Source of the DNA: Arenibaculum pallidiluteum
Lineage (GTDB): Bacteria; Pseudomonadota; Alphaproteobacteria; Azospirillales; Azospirillaceae
NCBI RefSeq assembly: GCF_017355985.1
Contig: NZ_JAFIQU010000008.1
Coordinates: 166,863-230,862 of the forward strand
DNA: 64,000 nucleotides
Reading direction: 5' to 3'
The translations under genes and the position numbers were made by a program. Below are positions 1 through 11,721 of this stretch, piece after piece. Below the pieces are notes generated by a model. It saw only the letters and a program-made list of their open reading frames with translations, was not told where the DNA came from and searched no databases. Each line of letters begins with the position of its first letter. The first letter of the stretch is position 1.

Positions 1-330
1 CCGGCCGATGTCGTCGTCGTCCAGGTTGCCGACGGCGCGGCCGCCCTCGCCGTCAGCCTCGGCCGCCGCCTGGGCGTCCTCGGCCTCTTCGGCCTCCACG
101 ATGTTGATGCCGAGCTCGCTCAGCATCGCCATGGTGTCCTCGATCTGCTCGGAGGACGACTGGTCCGGAGGGAGCGCGGCGTTCAGCTCGTCATAGGTGA
201 CGTAGCCCCGCTCCTTGCCACGCGCGATCATTTTCTTGATCGACTGGACCATCCCGTCCATCAGCGGGCCGTCCACGGACTCTTCCCGGTTCTCCGAAAC
301 GTCCGTGCTGGTCGTCGTCTTGGTGGCCAT
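1..330 (-). CDS. rpoD: RNA polymerase sigma-70 factor RpoD, N-terminal part (cut by window edge)
   Basis: This is the first 110 codons of the housekeeping sigma factor; the rest lies left of the window. The ATG at 330 opens MATKTTTSTDVSENREE, followed by a segment resembling sigma region 1.1: IKKMIARGKERGYVTYDELN, then an acidic stretch around EDTMAMLSELGINIVEAEE and a DDDDIG tail. Region 1.1 keeps free sigma from binding promoters. It lies downstream of dnaG on the same strand, the usual dnaG-rpoD arrangement. The 132-bp gap to dnaG may hold its own promoter, but I see no convincing -35/-10 pair. The name rests on this N-terminal region plus the neighbourhood. Confidence 0.9.
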   Translation of the reverse strand, partial: MATKTTTSTDVSENREESVDGPLMDGMVQSIKKMIARGKERGYVTYDELNAALPPDQSSSEQIEDTMAMLSELGINIVEAEEAEDAQAAAEADGEGGRAVGNLDDDDIGR

Positions 331-462
331 ACGGCAACTGCCCCCGCTCAGGAAACTCGAACGCAACAGGACGGGCTTCGCGTCTTCCGCGACCCGCCTC
401 GCTCCCAACCGTCAACGACCGGCCTTTCTGCCAAGCTTCGCGCTCTCTCTTTCACCCGGCTC

Positions 463-2430
463 TTACCGGCCGTCGAAGTCCGGATCGGACGACCCGGTCT
501 TCAGACCCTCCAACTCGCCCTTGACCCCCTGAAGGCGAAGGACGTTCGCCTCGCTGAGATCGCGAGCCAGCGCGTTCCTGGCCTCCTCGAGTTCGGCCTC
601 CAAATGCTCCCTGAGCGCCCATGCCCAAACGTGATCCCAGCACCGGCGCGCCTCCTCGGGCGTTGCCTGCGGGCCGGCGAACCGTGGGTGGTCAAACAAC
701 CCTGCGCCGAGCAATTCTTCCAAACTTCCGGAAAAGCCCAGGTCGCACAAATGGCTATAAAGCGACTGCGCGTCAAGCAGGGAATCATGGGTCAGCGCAC
801 TTACCACCGCGCGCCAGATCCCTTGATATCGGCCCTCTGAGGAGGAGGCGAAGACGGCCTGCTCGGCCACCTCGTCGAAGAGCGAGGGGTGGTTCAGCAG
901 CAGCGCCAGCAGGACGCGCTCGCGGTTCTCCTTCAGGGCCGGCATCGCGCGGCGCGTCACCCGCACCTCGCGCGGCTGGGGCAGCAGGCTGACCGGCCGG
1001 CCGCGGAAGGGGCGCGGCTTGAACTCGGCGTAGCTGACGCTGCTCCGGGCGTCGGGCGCGCTCACGGCCAGCGGCGCCGGTCCCGACCTGAACGAGCCCG
1101 CCCTGCCCTCGCCACCGGCACCGGCGCCACCACCGCCAGACGGGGAGCGGCGTGCCTGGAAGGCCTCGCGCAGGCGTTGGCGGATCTCGTTGCGGTAATG
1201 GGCCTGGACCGTCCTGTCCGCGATCAGCCGAACGCGCTCCTCGAGCGCGGCCTCGAAGCCGGCGCGGTCCTCGGGGGTGTCGAGCGCGCGGCTCTGCGCC
1301 TCCATGTCCCAGAGGACGTCCGAAAGCGGCCGCGCCCGGTCGAGGACCTCCTGCATGGCCGGAGCTCCGGCCGTCCGCACCAGGTCGTCGGGATCCTGCC
1401 CCTCCGGCAGGAATGCGACACGGACGGTCTGGTCCGGCACCAGATGTGGCAGCACCCGCTCCACCGCCCGGAACGCCGCGCGCCGGCCGGCGGCGTCGCC
1501 GTCGAAGCACAGGATCGGGACCCGGCGTCCTGGCGGGGACAGCTTCCAGAGCTCCAGGATCTGCGTCTCGGTCAGCGCCGTGCCCAGCGGCGCCACGGCG
1601 CCCTCGAACCCGGCACGTACGAGCGCGATCACGTCCATGTAGCCCTCGGCCACGATGACCGGCTTGCCGTCGCCGGCCGCGGCCCGCGCCCGGCTCATGT
1701 TGTAGAGCAGGCGGCCCTTGTGGAAGAGCGGGTTGTCCGCGGAGTTCAGGTATTTCGGCCCGTCACCGTCCAGGATGCGGCCGCCGAAGGCGACGACGCG
1801 CCCGCGCCGGTCCTGGACCGGGAACAGCACGCGGTCGCGGAAGAAGCTGTAGGCGTCGCCGCCGCCATCCGGCCGGCGCAGCACGCCCGCCTCGACCGCG
1901 TCGTCCTCGGTGAAGCCGGTCTTCAGAAGGTGCGAGCGCAGCACCATCCTGTCGGCAGGGGCGTAGCCAAGGCGGAAGCGGACGATCTCGTCCTCGGTGA
2001 CTCCGCGGCGCATCAGGTAGTCCAGCGCCACCCGCCCCTCGGGCCGGCGCAGCCGCTCCTCGAAGAACCGGCAGGCGGCCTCGACCAGGTCGTAGAGGCT
2101 CCTCTGCCGCTCGATCCGGCGCAGCTCCTCGGGGTTCGCCCGCGGGACCTGGAGCCCGGCCTCCCCGGACAGCAGCTCGACCGCCTCGACGAAGCCGAGA
2201 TTGTCGTGGCGCATCACGAAGCCCACGACGTCGCCGTGCGCACCGCACCCGAAGCAGTGGAAGAAGCCCTTCGAGTCGTTGACGTAGAAGCTGGGCGTCT
2301 TCTCGTTGTGGAAAGGGCACGGCGCCTTGAACTCGCGGCCGGCCCGGATCAGGCGCAGGCGCTTGCCGACGATGTCGGAAAGCGTCAGCCGCGCCCGCAG
2401 CTCGTCCAGGAACTGCGGAGGGAAGGCCAT
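463..2430 (-). CDS. dnaG: DNA primase DnaG
   Basis: Synthesises RNA primers for replication at the fork. The 655-residue product has the CHC2 zinc ribbon near the N-terminus with ligands visible as C38, H41, C59 and C62 (CPFHNEKTPSF then HCFGCG). A catalytic core with a TOPRIM domain follows, showing the EGYMD motif near residue 265 and the acidic CFDGDAAG motif near 315. The C-terminal third begins with a Gly/Ala/Ser-rich linker and should carry the DnaB-interacting region. Length is normal for alphaproteobacterial primases. The ATG at 2430 is 20 bp after the yqeY stop, and rpoD follows, so the three genes look cotranscribed. Confidence 0.97.
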   Translation of the reverse strand: MAFPPQFLDELRARLTLSDIVGKRLRLIRAGREFKAPCPFHNEKTPSFYVNDSKGFFHCFGCGAHGDVVGFVMRHDNLGFVEAVELLSGEAGLQVPRANPEELRRIERQRSLYDLVEAACRFFEERLRRPEGRVALDYLMRRGVTEDEIVRFRLGYAPADRMVLRSHLLKTGFTEDDAVEAGVLRRPDGGGDAYSFFRDRVLFPVQDRRGRVVAFGGRILDGDGPKYLNSADNPLFHKGRLLYNMSRARAAAGDGKPVIVAEGYMDVIALVRAGFEGAVAPLGTALTETQILELWKLSPPGRRVPILCFDGDAAGRRAAFRAVERVLPHLVPDQTVRVAFLPEGQDPDDLVRTAGAPAMQEVLDRARPLSDVLWDMEAQSRALDTPEDRAGFEAALEERVRLIADRTVQAHYRNEIRQRLREAFQARRSPSGGGGAGAGGEGRAGSFRSGPAPLAVSAPDARSSVSYAEFKPRPFRGRPVSLLPQPREVRVTRRAMPALKENRERVLLALLLNHPSLFDEVAEQAVFASSSEGRYQGIWRAVVSALTHDSLLDAQSLYSHLCDLGFSGSLEELLGAGLFDHPRFAGPQATPEEARRCWDHVWAWALREHLEAELEEARNALARDLSEANVLRLQGVKGELEGLKTGSSDPDFDGR

Positions 2431-2449
2431 AGGGGGCCGGGCCGCGCGG

Positions 2450-2905
2450 TCAGCCGAGCGCCTCGCGCGCCCAGCCGCTGGCCTTGCCGAAATCCATCTG
2501 CCCCGCGTAGCGCGCGCGCAGCTCGGCCATCACCTTGCCCATGTCCTTGATGCCGGCAGCGCCGGTCTCCTGGATCGCGGCGGCGATCGCGGCACGCGCC
2601 TCGGCCTCGGAGAGCTGGCGGGGCATGAACCCCTCGATCACGACGATCTCCTCGCGCTCCTGCTCGGCCAGCTCCAGCCGGCCGCCCTGCTCGTAGAGGG
2701 CGATCGCCTCGCGGCGCTGCTTGATCATGGTCTGCAGCATCTGGAGGATCTCGTCCTCGCCGATGCCGTCGGTCACGCCCCGGGTCCTCGCCGCGATGTC
2801 GCGGTCCTTCAGCGCCGCCAGGATCAGGCGCACGGTCGAGATCGCGCGCTGGTTCTTGGCCCGCATGGCCTCCTTGAGGGCCTCGTTGAGCCGGGTGCGG
2901 AGCAT
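2450..2905 (-). CDS. GatB/YqeY domain protein
   Basis: A 151-residue protein of the YqeY family, which shares the C-terminal tRNA-binding-like domain of GatB. It starts at the ATG at 2905 (MLRTRLNEALKEAMRAKN) and contains the family-typical STVRLILAALKDRDI, the YEQGGRLELAEQE segment and an FMPRQLSE motif. A longer frame opens upstream at 3016, but those residues do not look like the family, so I reject that start. It is the first gene of the yqeY-dnaG-rpoD run, occupying the position that rpsU holds in the enterobacterial operon. The biochemical role is not firmly known; a link to tRNA-dependent amidation is inferred from the shared domain only. Confidence 0.9.
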   Translation of the reverse strand: MLRTRLNEALKEAMRAKNQRAISTVRLILAALKDRDIAARTRGVTDGIGEDEILQMLQTMIKQRREAIALYEQGGRLELAEQEREEIVVIEGFMPRQLSEAEARAAIAAAIQETGAAGIKDMGKVMAELRARYAGQMDFGKASGWAREALG

Positions 2906-3033
2906 GTCTTCGGTATCCTCGGGTATGGGAGCGGTGGATCCTAGACGATAACAGGCGCCGCCGCCACCGGGCCTCGGAAAGCCCGCCGATCCCGTGAGGC
3001 ACCCCGCCCGGGCCACCCCGCGGGTGAGTCCCC

Positions 3034-3062
3034 TTGACCCTTCGGTGCGATTGCTCTAGCAC
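3034..3062 (+). promoter_or_regulatory. Candidate sigma-70 promoter for carA
   Basis: A TTGACC hexamer at 3034-3039 is followed after exactly 17 bases by TAGCAC at 3057-3062. Transcription would start near 3069, leaving a leader of roughly 90 bases before the carA ATG at 3162. The -35 is close to consensus and the -10 is weak. This is pattern matching only. Confidence 0.45.
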
Positions 3063-3161
3063 ACGCGGCGCACCGGACCTCGGCAGCAGGTCCGGGGTTG
3101 ACCGCTGCCCTCGCGGAACCCATGTGCCGCCCGCCGTTTGCGCCGTCTACGAGGTAAGCCG

Positions 3162-4364
3162 ATGACCGACCCGATCCCCGCCGGCCCCGCCGAGAAGCTC
3201 CGGGCCGCTGCGGCCGCCCGCCCCGAGGGGGCGACCGCCGCGGTCGTGCTGGCCGACGGAACCGTGCTGTGGGGACGTGGCGTCGGGGCCTTCGGAAGCC
3301 GCGTCGGCGAGGTCTGCTTCAACACCTCCATGACGGGCTACCAGGAGATCCTGACCGACCCGTCCTACGCCGGCCAGATCATCACCTTCACCTTTCCCCA
3401 TGTCGGCAATGTCGGCACAAACGCCGAGGACGTCGAGACGACGACGCCGGCGGCGCGCGGCCTGATCCTGCGGGCCGACGTCACCGAGCCCTCCAACTGG
3501 CGCGCGACCCGGCACCTGGACGAGTGGCTGAAGTCTTACGACCTCGTCGGCATCACGGGCGTCGACACGCGCCGGCTGACCCGGCTGATCCGCGACGGCG
3601 GCGCGCCCAACGGCGTGGTCGCCCATGCGCCGGACGGCAGGCTCGACCTGGAGGCGCTGTGGCGCCAGGCCGCCGAGTGGCCCGGCCTCGAAGGCATGGA
3701 TCTGGCGCGCGAGGTGTCGTGCCGCCAGACCTACACCTGGAGCGAGACGCTCTGGGACCTCGGCAGCGGGTACGGCACCCAGGACGCGCCGACACGCCAT
3801 GTCGTCGCGCTGGATTTCGGCGCCAAGCGCAACATCCTGCGCTGCCTGGCGGCTGCGGGCTGCCGCGTCACGGTGCTGCCGGCGACGGCCACAGCCGAGG
3901 AGGTGATCGCGCAGAAGCCCGACGGCGTCTTCCTGTCCAACGGCCCCGGGGATCCGGCCGCGACCGGCGCCTATGCCGTGCCGACGGTGCGTGGCCTGCT
4001 GGACAGCGGAGTGCCGATGTTCGGCATCTGCCTGGGGCACCAGATCCTGTCCCTGGCGCTGGGCGGGCGGACCGAGAAAATGGACCGCGGCCACCGGGGC
4101 GCCAACCATCCGGTCAAGGACCTTGCGACCGGCCAGGTCGAGATCACCAGCCAGAACCACGGCTTCGTGGTGGTGCCAGAGAGCTTGCCGCCCGAGGCCG
4201 AGGTGACCCATGTCAGCCTGTTCGACGGCACCAACGAGGGCATCAAGGTGAAGGACCGGCCGGTCTTCTCGGTCCAGTATCATCCCGAGGCCTCGCCCGG
4301 GCCGCAGGACAGCCATTACCTCTTCAAGCGCTTCATGGACCTGATCGACAGCCGCGGCTCGTGA
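3162..4364 (+). CDS. carA: Carbamoyl-phosphate synthase small (glutaminase) subunit
   Basis: Releases ammonia from glutamine and passes it to CarB to make carbamoyl phosphate for arginine and pyrimidine synthesis. The 400-residue product has the N-terminal CarA domain ([19 protein letters not shown]) and a class I glutamine amidotransferase domain. The catalytic cysteine is C290 in MFGICLGHQ, with LSNGPGDP upstream and the His/Glu pair in [11 protein letters not shown] chose the ATG at 3162, preceded by GAGG seven bases upstream, over a TTG in the same frame at 3138. carB follows 167 bp downstream with its own promoter-like sequence. Confidence 0.97.
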   Translation: MTDPIPAGPAEKLRAAAAARPEGATAAVVLADGTVLWGRGVGAFGSRVGEVCFNTSMTGYQEILTDPSYAGQIITFTFPHVGNVGTNAEDVETTTPAARGLILRADVTEPSNWRATRHLDEWLKSYDLVGITGVDTRRLTRLIRDGGAPNGVVAHAPDGRLDLEALWRQAAEWPGLEGMDLAREVSCRQTYTWSETLWDLGSGYGTQDAPTRHVVALDFGAKRNILRCLAAAGCRVTVLPATATAEEVIAQKPDGVFLSNGPGDPAATGAYAVPTVRGLLDSGVPMFGICLGHQILSLALGGRTEKMDRGHRGANHPVKDLATGQVEITSQNHGFVVVPESLPPEAEVTHVSLFDGTNEGIKVKDRPVFSVQYHPEASPGPQDSHYLFKRFMDLIDSRGS

Positions 4365-4387
4365 GCCCGGGGCGCAGGTCCGCGATG

Positions 4388-4420
4388 CCCCGCGAACGCC
4401 CTGAAGGGGTACCCGCGGGG
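4388..4420 (+). terminator. Hairpin between carA and carB
   Basis: A seven-base stem, CCCCGCG at 4388-4394 with CGCGGGG at 4414-4420, encloses an 19-base loop. A short T-containing stretch follows. It may be a weak terminator or attenuation structure separating carA from carB; there is no strong U-tract. Confidence 0.3.
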
Positions 4421-4422
4421 TC

Positions 4423-4451
4423 TTCACTCCATCGGACGATGCCTCTATAAG
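4423..4451 (+). promoter_or_regulatory. Candidate sigma-70 promoter for carB
   Basis: TTCACT at 4423-4428 and TATAAG at 4446-4451 are separated by 17 bases. The -10 is close to consensus. Together with the upstream hairpin it suggests that carB can be transcribed independently of carA. Confidence 0.45.
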
Positions 4452-4531
4452 GATCGACCGATCGCCGCCCCCCTCCCGGCTCGACCGCGAGGGATTTTTT
4501 TGCGCGTCCGCCAACACCCGAGCGCCCGACC

Positions 4532-7771
<3,240 letters not shown>

Positions 7772-7785
7772 AGAACCGGGCGTGA

Positions 7786-7808
7786 CGGTACGGCCCCCGG
7801 CCGTGCCG
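7786..7808 (+). terminator. Hairpin downstream of carB
   Basis: CGGTACGGCC at 7786-7795 pairs with GGCCGTGCCG at 7799-7808 (one G-U pair) around a three-base loop. It lies just after the carB stop. No U-tract follows, so it may be an imperfect terminator or a structure in the greA leader. Confidence 0.35.
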
Positions 7809-7839
7809 CGTATTCCCGTCAACGCTAGTGGACCGTGAA

Positions 7840-8313
7840 ATGGAAAAGGTTCCGATGACGGCGGCCGGCTACAACCGGCTTCAGGAGGAATTGAGGCACC
7901 TGAAGGCGGTGGAGCGCCCCGCGGTGATCAAGGCGATCGCCGAGGCCCGCGAGCACGGCGACCTGTCGGAGAACGCCGAGTACCACGCGGCCCGCGAGCG
8001 GCAGGGCTTCATCGAGGGCCGCGTCATGGAGCTCGAGGACAAGATCAGCCGGGCCGAGGTGATCGACGTCTCGAAGCTGTCGGGCGACGTCATCAAGTTC
8101 GGCGCGACGGCGACCATCGCCGACGAGGACACCGACGAGGAGACGACCTACCAGATCGTCGGCCAGGACGAGAGCGACATCAAGCAGGGGCTGCTCTCGG
8201 TGACCTCGCCGCTGGCCCGCGCCCTGATCGGCAAGTCGGTCGGCGACATGGTCGAGGTCAGCACGCCCGGCGGTTCCAAGAGCTACGAGATCGTCAAGGT
8301 CGAGTTCAAGTAG
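7840..8313 (+). CDS. greA: Transcription elongation factor GreA
   Basis: GreA rescues backtracked RNA polymerase by stimulating cleavage of the nascent transcript. The 157-residue product has the N-terminal coiled coil with the acidic tip ([15 protein letters not shown], the Gre family signature) and the C-terminal FKBP-like domain ([18 protein letters not shown]). The ATG at 7840 gives the usual [18 protein letters not shown] start; a GTG at 7828 in the same frame is less typical. It follows carB on the same strand, an order common in alphaproteobacteria. Confidence 0.96.
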   Translation: MEKVPMTAAGYNRLQEELRHLKAVERPAVIKAIAEAREHGDLSENAEYHAARERQGFIEGRVMELEDKISRAEVIDVSKLSGDVIKFGATATIADEDTDEETTYQIVGQDESDIKQGLLSVTSPLARALIGKSVGDMVEVSTPGGSKSYEIVKVEFK

Positions 8314-8418
8314 GCTCGCCGGTCTTTCGCCATACCCCCACCGAGCCATGTCCAAGGCCTGTGGTCTCGCGCAAGCTTGTGCTGACCGGCGGGACATAAT
8401 CGGTTCGGGACTTCATTC

Positions 8419-10200
8419 ATGAAAAAGAGGCTCACCGGGGCGGGCCGCGCCCCGGTTCAGGGTTCGGAGACGCTCGCCCCGGGCTTCGCCGCGCTCGACG
8501 AGCTCCCGGTCCCGGCCGCGCTGCTGAGCTGGCCCGGGCCCCGGATCGCGCATGTGTCCCGCGGCTTTCCCGCCGCGGTCGGCACGGCGCTGGCGGATGC
8601 GATCCCCAACCTGGACCCGGCCCTGGTCGAAGGCGTCCGGAATGCCGGCATGTGGCATCGCCTGCCCGCGCTGACTATCGCGGACGTCCCCCGCGAAGTG
8701 ATCCTGATGGCATTGGCGGGGCCGGACGGCCCCGCTGTCCTCGTGCTGCTCGGTGGCGGGGCCCAACTCGCCGACGTCGACCGCGCCTCCGGATGGTTGG
8801 ATGCGCTGATGCGCTACCTGCCGGAAGGCCTGATCATCGCCGAGGGGCCCGACGTCACGGTCCGGCTCGTCAGCGATTATGGCCTCGCCCAGGCCGGGGG
8901 CGGGCCCGAGGCCGTGCTCGGCCTTACGGCGGACAAGCATGTGACGGCCTGGAGGATCTTCCGCCCGGACGGCACGCCCGCCGCGGACGAGGACATGCCG
9001 CTGACCCGGGCGACGTGGTACGGAGAGGTCATCACAGACACCGAGCTTCTGCTGGAGCACGCCGACGGAAGGCGCATACCGATCCTGTGCAGCGCCGGCC
9101 CGGTGCGCGACGCCTCGGGCGCGATCGTGGGTGGCGTCGCGGCTTGGCGCGACATCAGCGCCCTGAAGCGGGCCGAGGGCGACCTGCGGGCCAGCGAGCT
9201 GCGCCACCGTCTGGCCCTTGCCGCAGCCCTGATGGGCGACTGGGAAATCGACCTGGAAACGGATCTGGTCGAGCGCTCCCCCCAGACCGACCGCCTGTTC
9301 GGCATCGCGGGGCCCGGGCCACTTCCGGCGCCGCTTCTGCTGGAGCAGGTCCATCCCGATGACCGCCCCACGCTGGTCGAGGCGCTGACCGAGGCGCGGC
9401 TCAGGCGCCAGCCCATCGACGTGGAGATCCGCGTCGGCGCCGAGGACGGCCCGGTGACCTGGCTGGCGGTCCGCGGCGAGGCGCTGGACGCCGAGAACGG
9501 ACGGCCGCAGCGCCTGATCGGCGTCGCAATGGATATCACCCGGCGCAAGCTCGAGCAGGACGCGCTGGCCCAGGCCCTGGCCGAGAAGGAGGCGGCGCTG
9601 GCGCGTTCCCGCGAGCTGTTCGGCGAGGTTCACCATCGCGTCAAGAACAGCCTCCAGCTCGTCGCGAGCCTCCTGAACCTCCAGGGGCGGATGCTCGGCG
9701 AGGCGGCCGAGGTCCAGTTCGGCGAGGCCTATCGGCGGGTCCTGACGGTCGCGAACGTGCACGAGCGCCTGTACCGGACAGGACGCGTCTCGGCCGTCGA
9801 GTTCGGCGATTTCCTGTGCGGACTCTGCAAGGACGCGGAACGGGGCGCCGTTCTGAGCGGCCGGGACTGCACCATCGAGGTGCGTACGACGCGCGTGGAG
9901 CTGCCCACCGAACGGGTCGTCCCGCTGGCCCTCGTGGCCAACGAGCTGCTCAGCAACGTACTGCACCATGCCTATCCCGGCGAGGCCCCGGCCTATGCGG
10001 AGGTCGTCTTCGAGGCGCTGCCGGAGGGTGGCCACCGCCTGTCGGTCAGCGATCGCGGCGTCGGCCTGCCTGACAACTTCGACCCGACGAGGGCCCGCAC
10101 CCTGGGCATGAAGCTCGTATCGGCGCTGATGCGTCAGGTGGAGGGCCGGCTCTCGGTCGAGCGGCTGCCCACCGGCACGCGCTTCGCCATCAGTTTCTGA
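8419..10200 (+). CDS. PAS-domain sensor histidine kinase, HisKA_2/HWE type
   Basis: A soluble, 593-residue kinase without obvious membrane segments. At least two PAS-like modules occupy roughly residues 100-390, ending in the PAC-like RLIGVAMDITRRKLEQD. The dimerisation and phosphoacceptor region is FGEVHHRVKNSLQLVASLLN, with HHRVKN starting at residue 405, which marks the HisKA_2/HWE family. A HATPase domain follows (LVANELLSNVLHHAYPG, VSDRGVGLPDNFD). Such kinases often feed light, redox or general-stress signalling in alphaproteobacteria. A single-domain response regulator lies convergently downstream and is a possible partner, but that pairing is inferred from proximity alone. Confidence 0.88.
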   Translation: MKKRLTGAGRAPVQGSETLAPGFAALDELPVPAALLSWPGPRIAHVSRGFPAAVGTALADAIPNLDPALVEGVRNAGMWHRLPALTIADVPREVILMALAGPDGPAVLVLLGGGAQLADVDRASGWLDALMRYLPEGLIIAEGPDVTVRLVSDYGLAQAGGGPEAVLGLTADKHVTAWRIFRPDGTPAADEDMPLTRATWYGEVITDTELLLEHADGRRIPILCSAGPVRDASGAIVGGVAAWRDISALKRAEGDLRASELRHRLALAAALMGDWEIDLETDLVERSPQTDRLFGIAGPGPLPAPLLLEQVHPDDRPTLVEALTEARLRRQPIDVEIRVGAEDGPVTWLAVRGEALDAENGRPQRLIGVAMDITRRKLEQDALAQALAEKEAALARSRELFGEVHHRVKNSLQLVASLLNLQGRMLGEAAEVQFGEAYRRVLTVANVHERLYRTGRVSAVEFGDFLCGLCKDAERGAVLSGRDCTIEVRTTRVELPTERVVPLALVANELLSNVLHHAYPGEAPAYAEVVFEALPEGGHRLSVSDRGVGLPDNFDPTRARTLGMKLVSALMRQVEGRLSVERLPTGTRFAISF

Positions 10201-10567
10201 GGCATTCCGCTCGAATTCCTAGATTCATACGAAGGAATGTAGTACCTTCGTTAGAGTTATGGGGGCGGACTTGGCCAAATCGACTACGACGAATGCGGCG
10301 ATCCGTGCGACATGCCGACTGCAGGCGAGAGCGCTGCTTCGGAACAAGCCGCCGCGCAGCGAGCCCCTGAGACGGAGGGCGCTGGCGAGGGCCATCGTGT
10401 TCCTGGTCTGGCCGGATCGGCGTCACGACCGCCTGCGCGCGTGACTTGCAGCCGCGGGGCGCGGCATAGAGCGGATCGCGATCCGGCGTGGAACCAGATC
10501 GCGTTCAACCGCTTCAGCTTCAACGAGTTGGCAGCGATTCGAGGTTCGGGGCGAGCCTTAGATCGCC
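10201..10567. other. Intergenic stretch between kinase and response regulator
   Basis: 367 bp without a convincing gene. It contains a small hairpin, CGAAGG at 10230-10235 with CCTTCG at 10245-10250, just after the kinase stop, which may aid termination. Around 10465-10530 there is a palindromic patch (GATCGCGATC) followed by a GTGGAACCAGATCGC segment, in the style of the dispersed intergenic repeats of rhizobia and relatives. Short open frames here on both strands lack ribosome-binding sites and recognisable protein sequence. Confidence 0.4.
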
Positions 10568-10948
10568 CTAGGCTCCGTGGATCGCCTGGGACAGCGCCGC
10601 CAGGATCGCATCATCGGAATAGGGCTTGGCGACGCGGGGAACGCCGCGCAGCAGCTCCGGCACGCTGAGCTCGCCGCCGTAGCCCGAAGCGAAGACGAAC
10701 GGCACCTGGCGCTCACGCAGGATCTCGGCTGCCGGAAATACTGGGCGCCCGTCGAGGTTCACGTCGAGCACCGCCGCGTCGATCGACTCGGACCGGGCCA
10801 GGTCCAGCGCCTGGTCGAGATTTGCCGCAGGGCCGATCACCACGCAGCCGGCGCCCTCGAGGATCGCCTCGAGATCCATGCAGACAAGAAGCTCGTCCTC
10901 GACAGCGAGGATGCGCTTTCCCTGGAGCTTTGTGTGCGAAAGAGACAT
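10568..10948 (-). CDS. Single-domain response regulator
   Basis: A 126-residue receiver domain with no output domain. It begins at the ATG at 10948 (MSLSHTKLQGKRILAVEDE), has the acidic pair in AVEDE and the phosphoacceptor Asp in AAVLDVNLDG, and ends with the conserved lysine segment PRVAKPYSDD. Stand-alone receivers of this sort are common partners of HWE kinases in alphaproteobacteria. It lies tail-to-tail with the HisKA_2 kinase and upstream-adjacent to the Lrp gene on the same strand. A longer frame from 11008 lacks family-like sequence in its extra residues. Function beyond phosphotransfer is unknown. Confidence 0.88.
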   Translation of the reverse strand: MSLSHTKLQGKRILAVEDELLVCMDLEAILEGAGCVVIGPAANLDQALDLARSESIDAAVLDVNLDGRPVFPAAEILRERQVPFVFASGYGGELSVPELLRGVPRVAKPYSDDAILAALSQAIHGA

Positions 10949-11029
10949 CGCATCCCGCGGCGAAACCGAAACGAGGCCCAGAAAGTGCCGTCCCGCCGAG
11001 GGCGGCACAATCCTCCGGAAAGTAAGAGC

Positions 11030-11542
11030 CTACTCCTCCAACTCGGCCTCTTCCGGCATATCCCCGACCTCCGTGTCGATCGGAACTCCGGGCAGGTACT
11101 TGGAGTTGCGGATGGCCAGGGCCGACTTCACGTGGCTGACGTTGGGGGCCGCGGTCAGCTTGGTGGTCAGGAAGCGCTGATAGGCGTCCCAGTCCTCGGC
11201 CACGATCTTGAGAAGGAAATCGGTCTCGCCGGCCAGCATGTGGCATTCGCGCACCAGCGGCCAGCTGTTCACGAGCTCTTCGAATTTCCTGAGGTCGGCT
11301 TCCGCTTGACTGGTCAGCCCTACCTGCGCGAACACCGTGACCCCGAAGCCGAGCGCCTCGGGATTGATGTCGGCGTGGTAGCCACGGATATAGCCGGATT
11401 CCTCCAGCGCACGCACGCGACGCAGGCAAGGCGGCGCCGAGATTCCGGCCCGCCGGGCCAGTTCGACGTTCGTCATGCGGCCGTCGTTCTGGAGGTCGCG
11501 CAGGATTCGCCGGTCGATCCGGTCGAGCTTGACTCGCCGCAT
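11030..11542 (-). CDS. Lrp/AsnC family transcriptional regulator
   Basis: A 170-residue regulator with an N-terminal winged helix-turn-helix (LDRIDRRILRDLQNDGRMTN, then VELARRAGISAPPCLRRVRA) and a C-terminal AsnC/RAM ligand-binding domain (ECHMLAGETDFLLKIVAED). The usual effectors are amino acids; nothing here identifies which one. The ATG at 11542 gives the standard family start; the upstream extension to 11650 is rejected. The acidic tail EVGDMPEEAELEE is longer than usual. Its promoter region contains a palindrome at 11589-11604 that could be an autoregulatory site. Confidence 0.92.
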   Translation of the reverse strand: MRRVKLDRIDRRILRDLQNDGRMTNVELARRAGISAPPCLRRVRALEESGYIRGYHADINPEALGFGVTVFAQVGLTSQAEADLRKFEELVNSWPLVRECHMLAGETDFLLKIVAEDWDAYQRFLTTKLTAAPNVSHVKSALAIRNSKYLPGVPIDTEVGDMPEEAELEE

Positions 11543-11588
11543 TTGGGTCTCTCGGATAGTGTCGGTTTGGAAAGGATATTGCGTGAGG

Positions 11589-11604
11589 CTTGGTGTACGC
11601 CAAG
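11589..11604. promoter_or_regulatory. Palindrome upstream of the Lrp-family gene
   Basis: CTTGG at 11589-11593 and CCAAG at 11600-11604 form a perfect inverted repeat around six bases. It sits about 50 bp upstream of the Lrp-family start, in the divergent region with the ELM1-like gene. Lrp-family proteins often autoregulate through such sites; here this is inference. Confidence 0.3.
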
Positions 11605-11721
11605 ATACCGCTTCCGCACAAGAGTGAAACTTTATAAGCCGGCGGCCCATGCCGGAGCATCGTGGATTGCCTGGGATGCCGCATGGGCAGGCGCCCGCCC
11701 GGAACAGGAGCTCGCTGGATC

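Noticed and set aside
10312..10668. 118-codon plus-strand frame between kinase and response regulator
   Set aside because: No ribosome-binding site, low-complexity Ala/Arg content, and it runs into the response-regulator gene.
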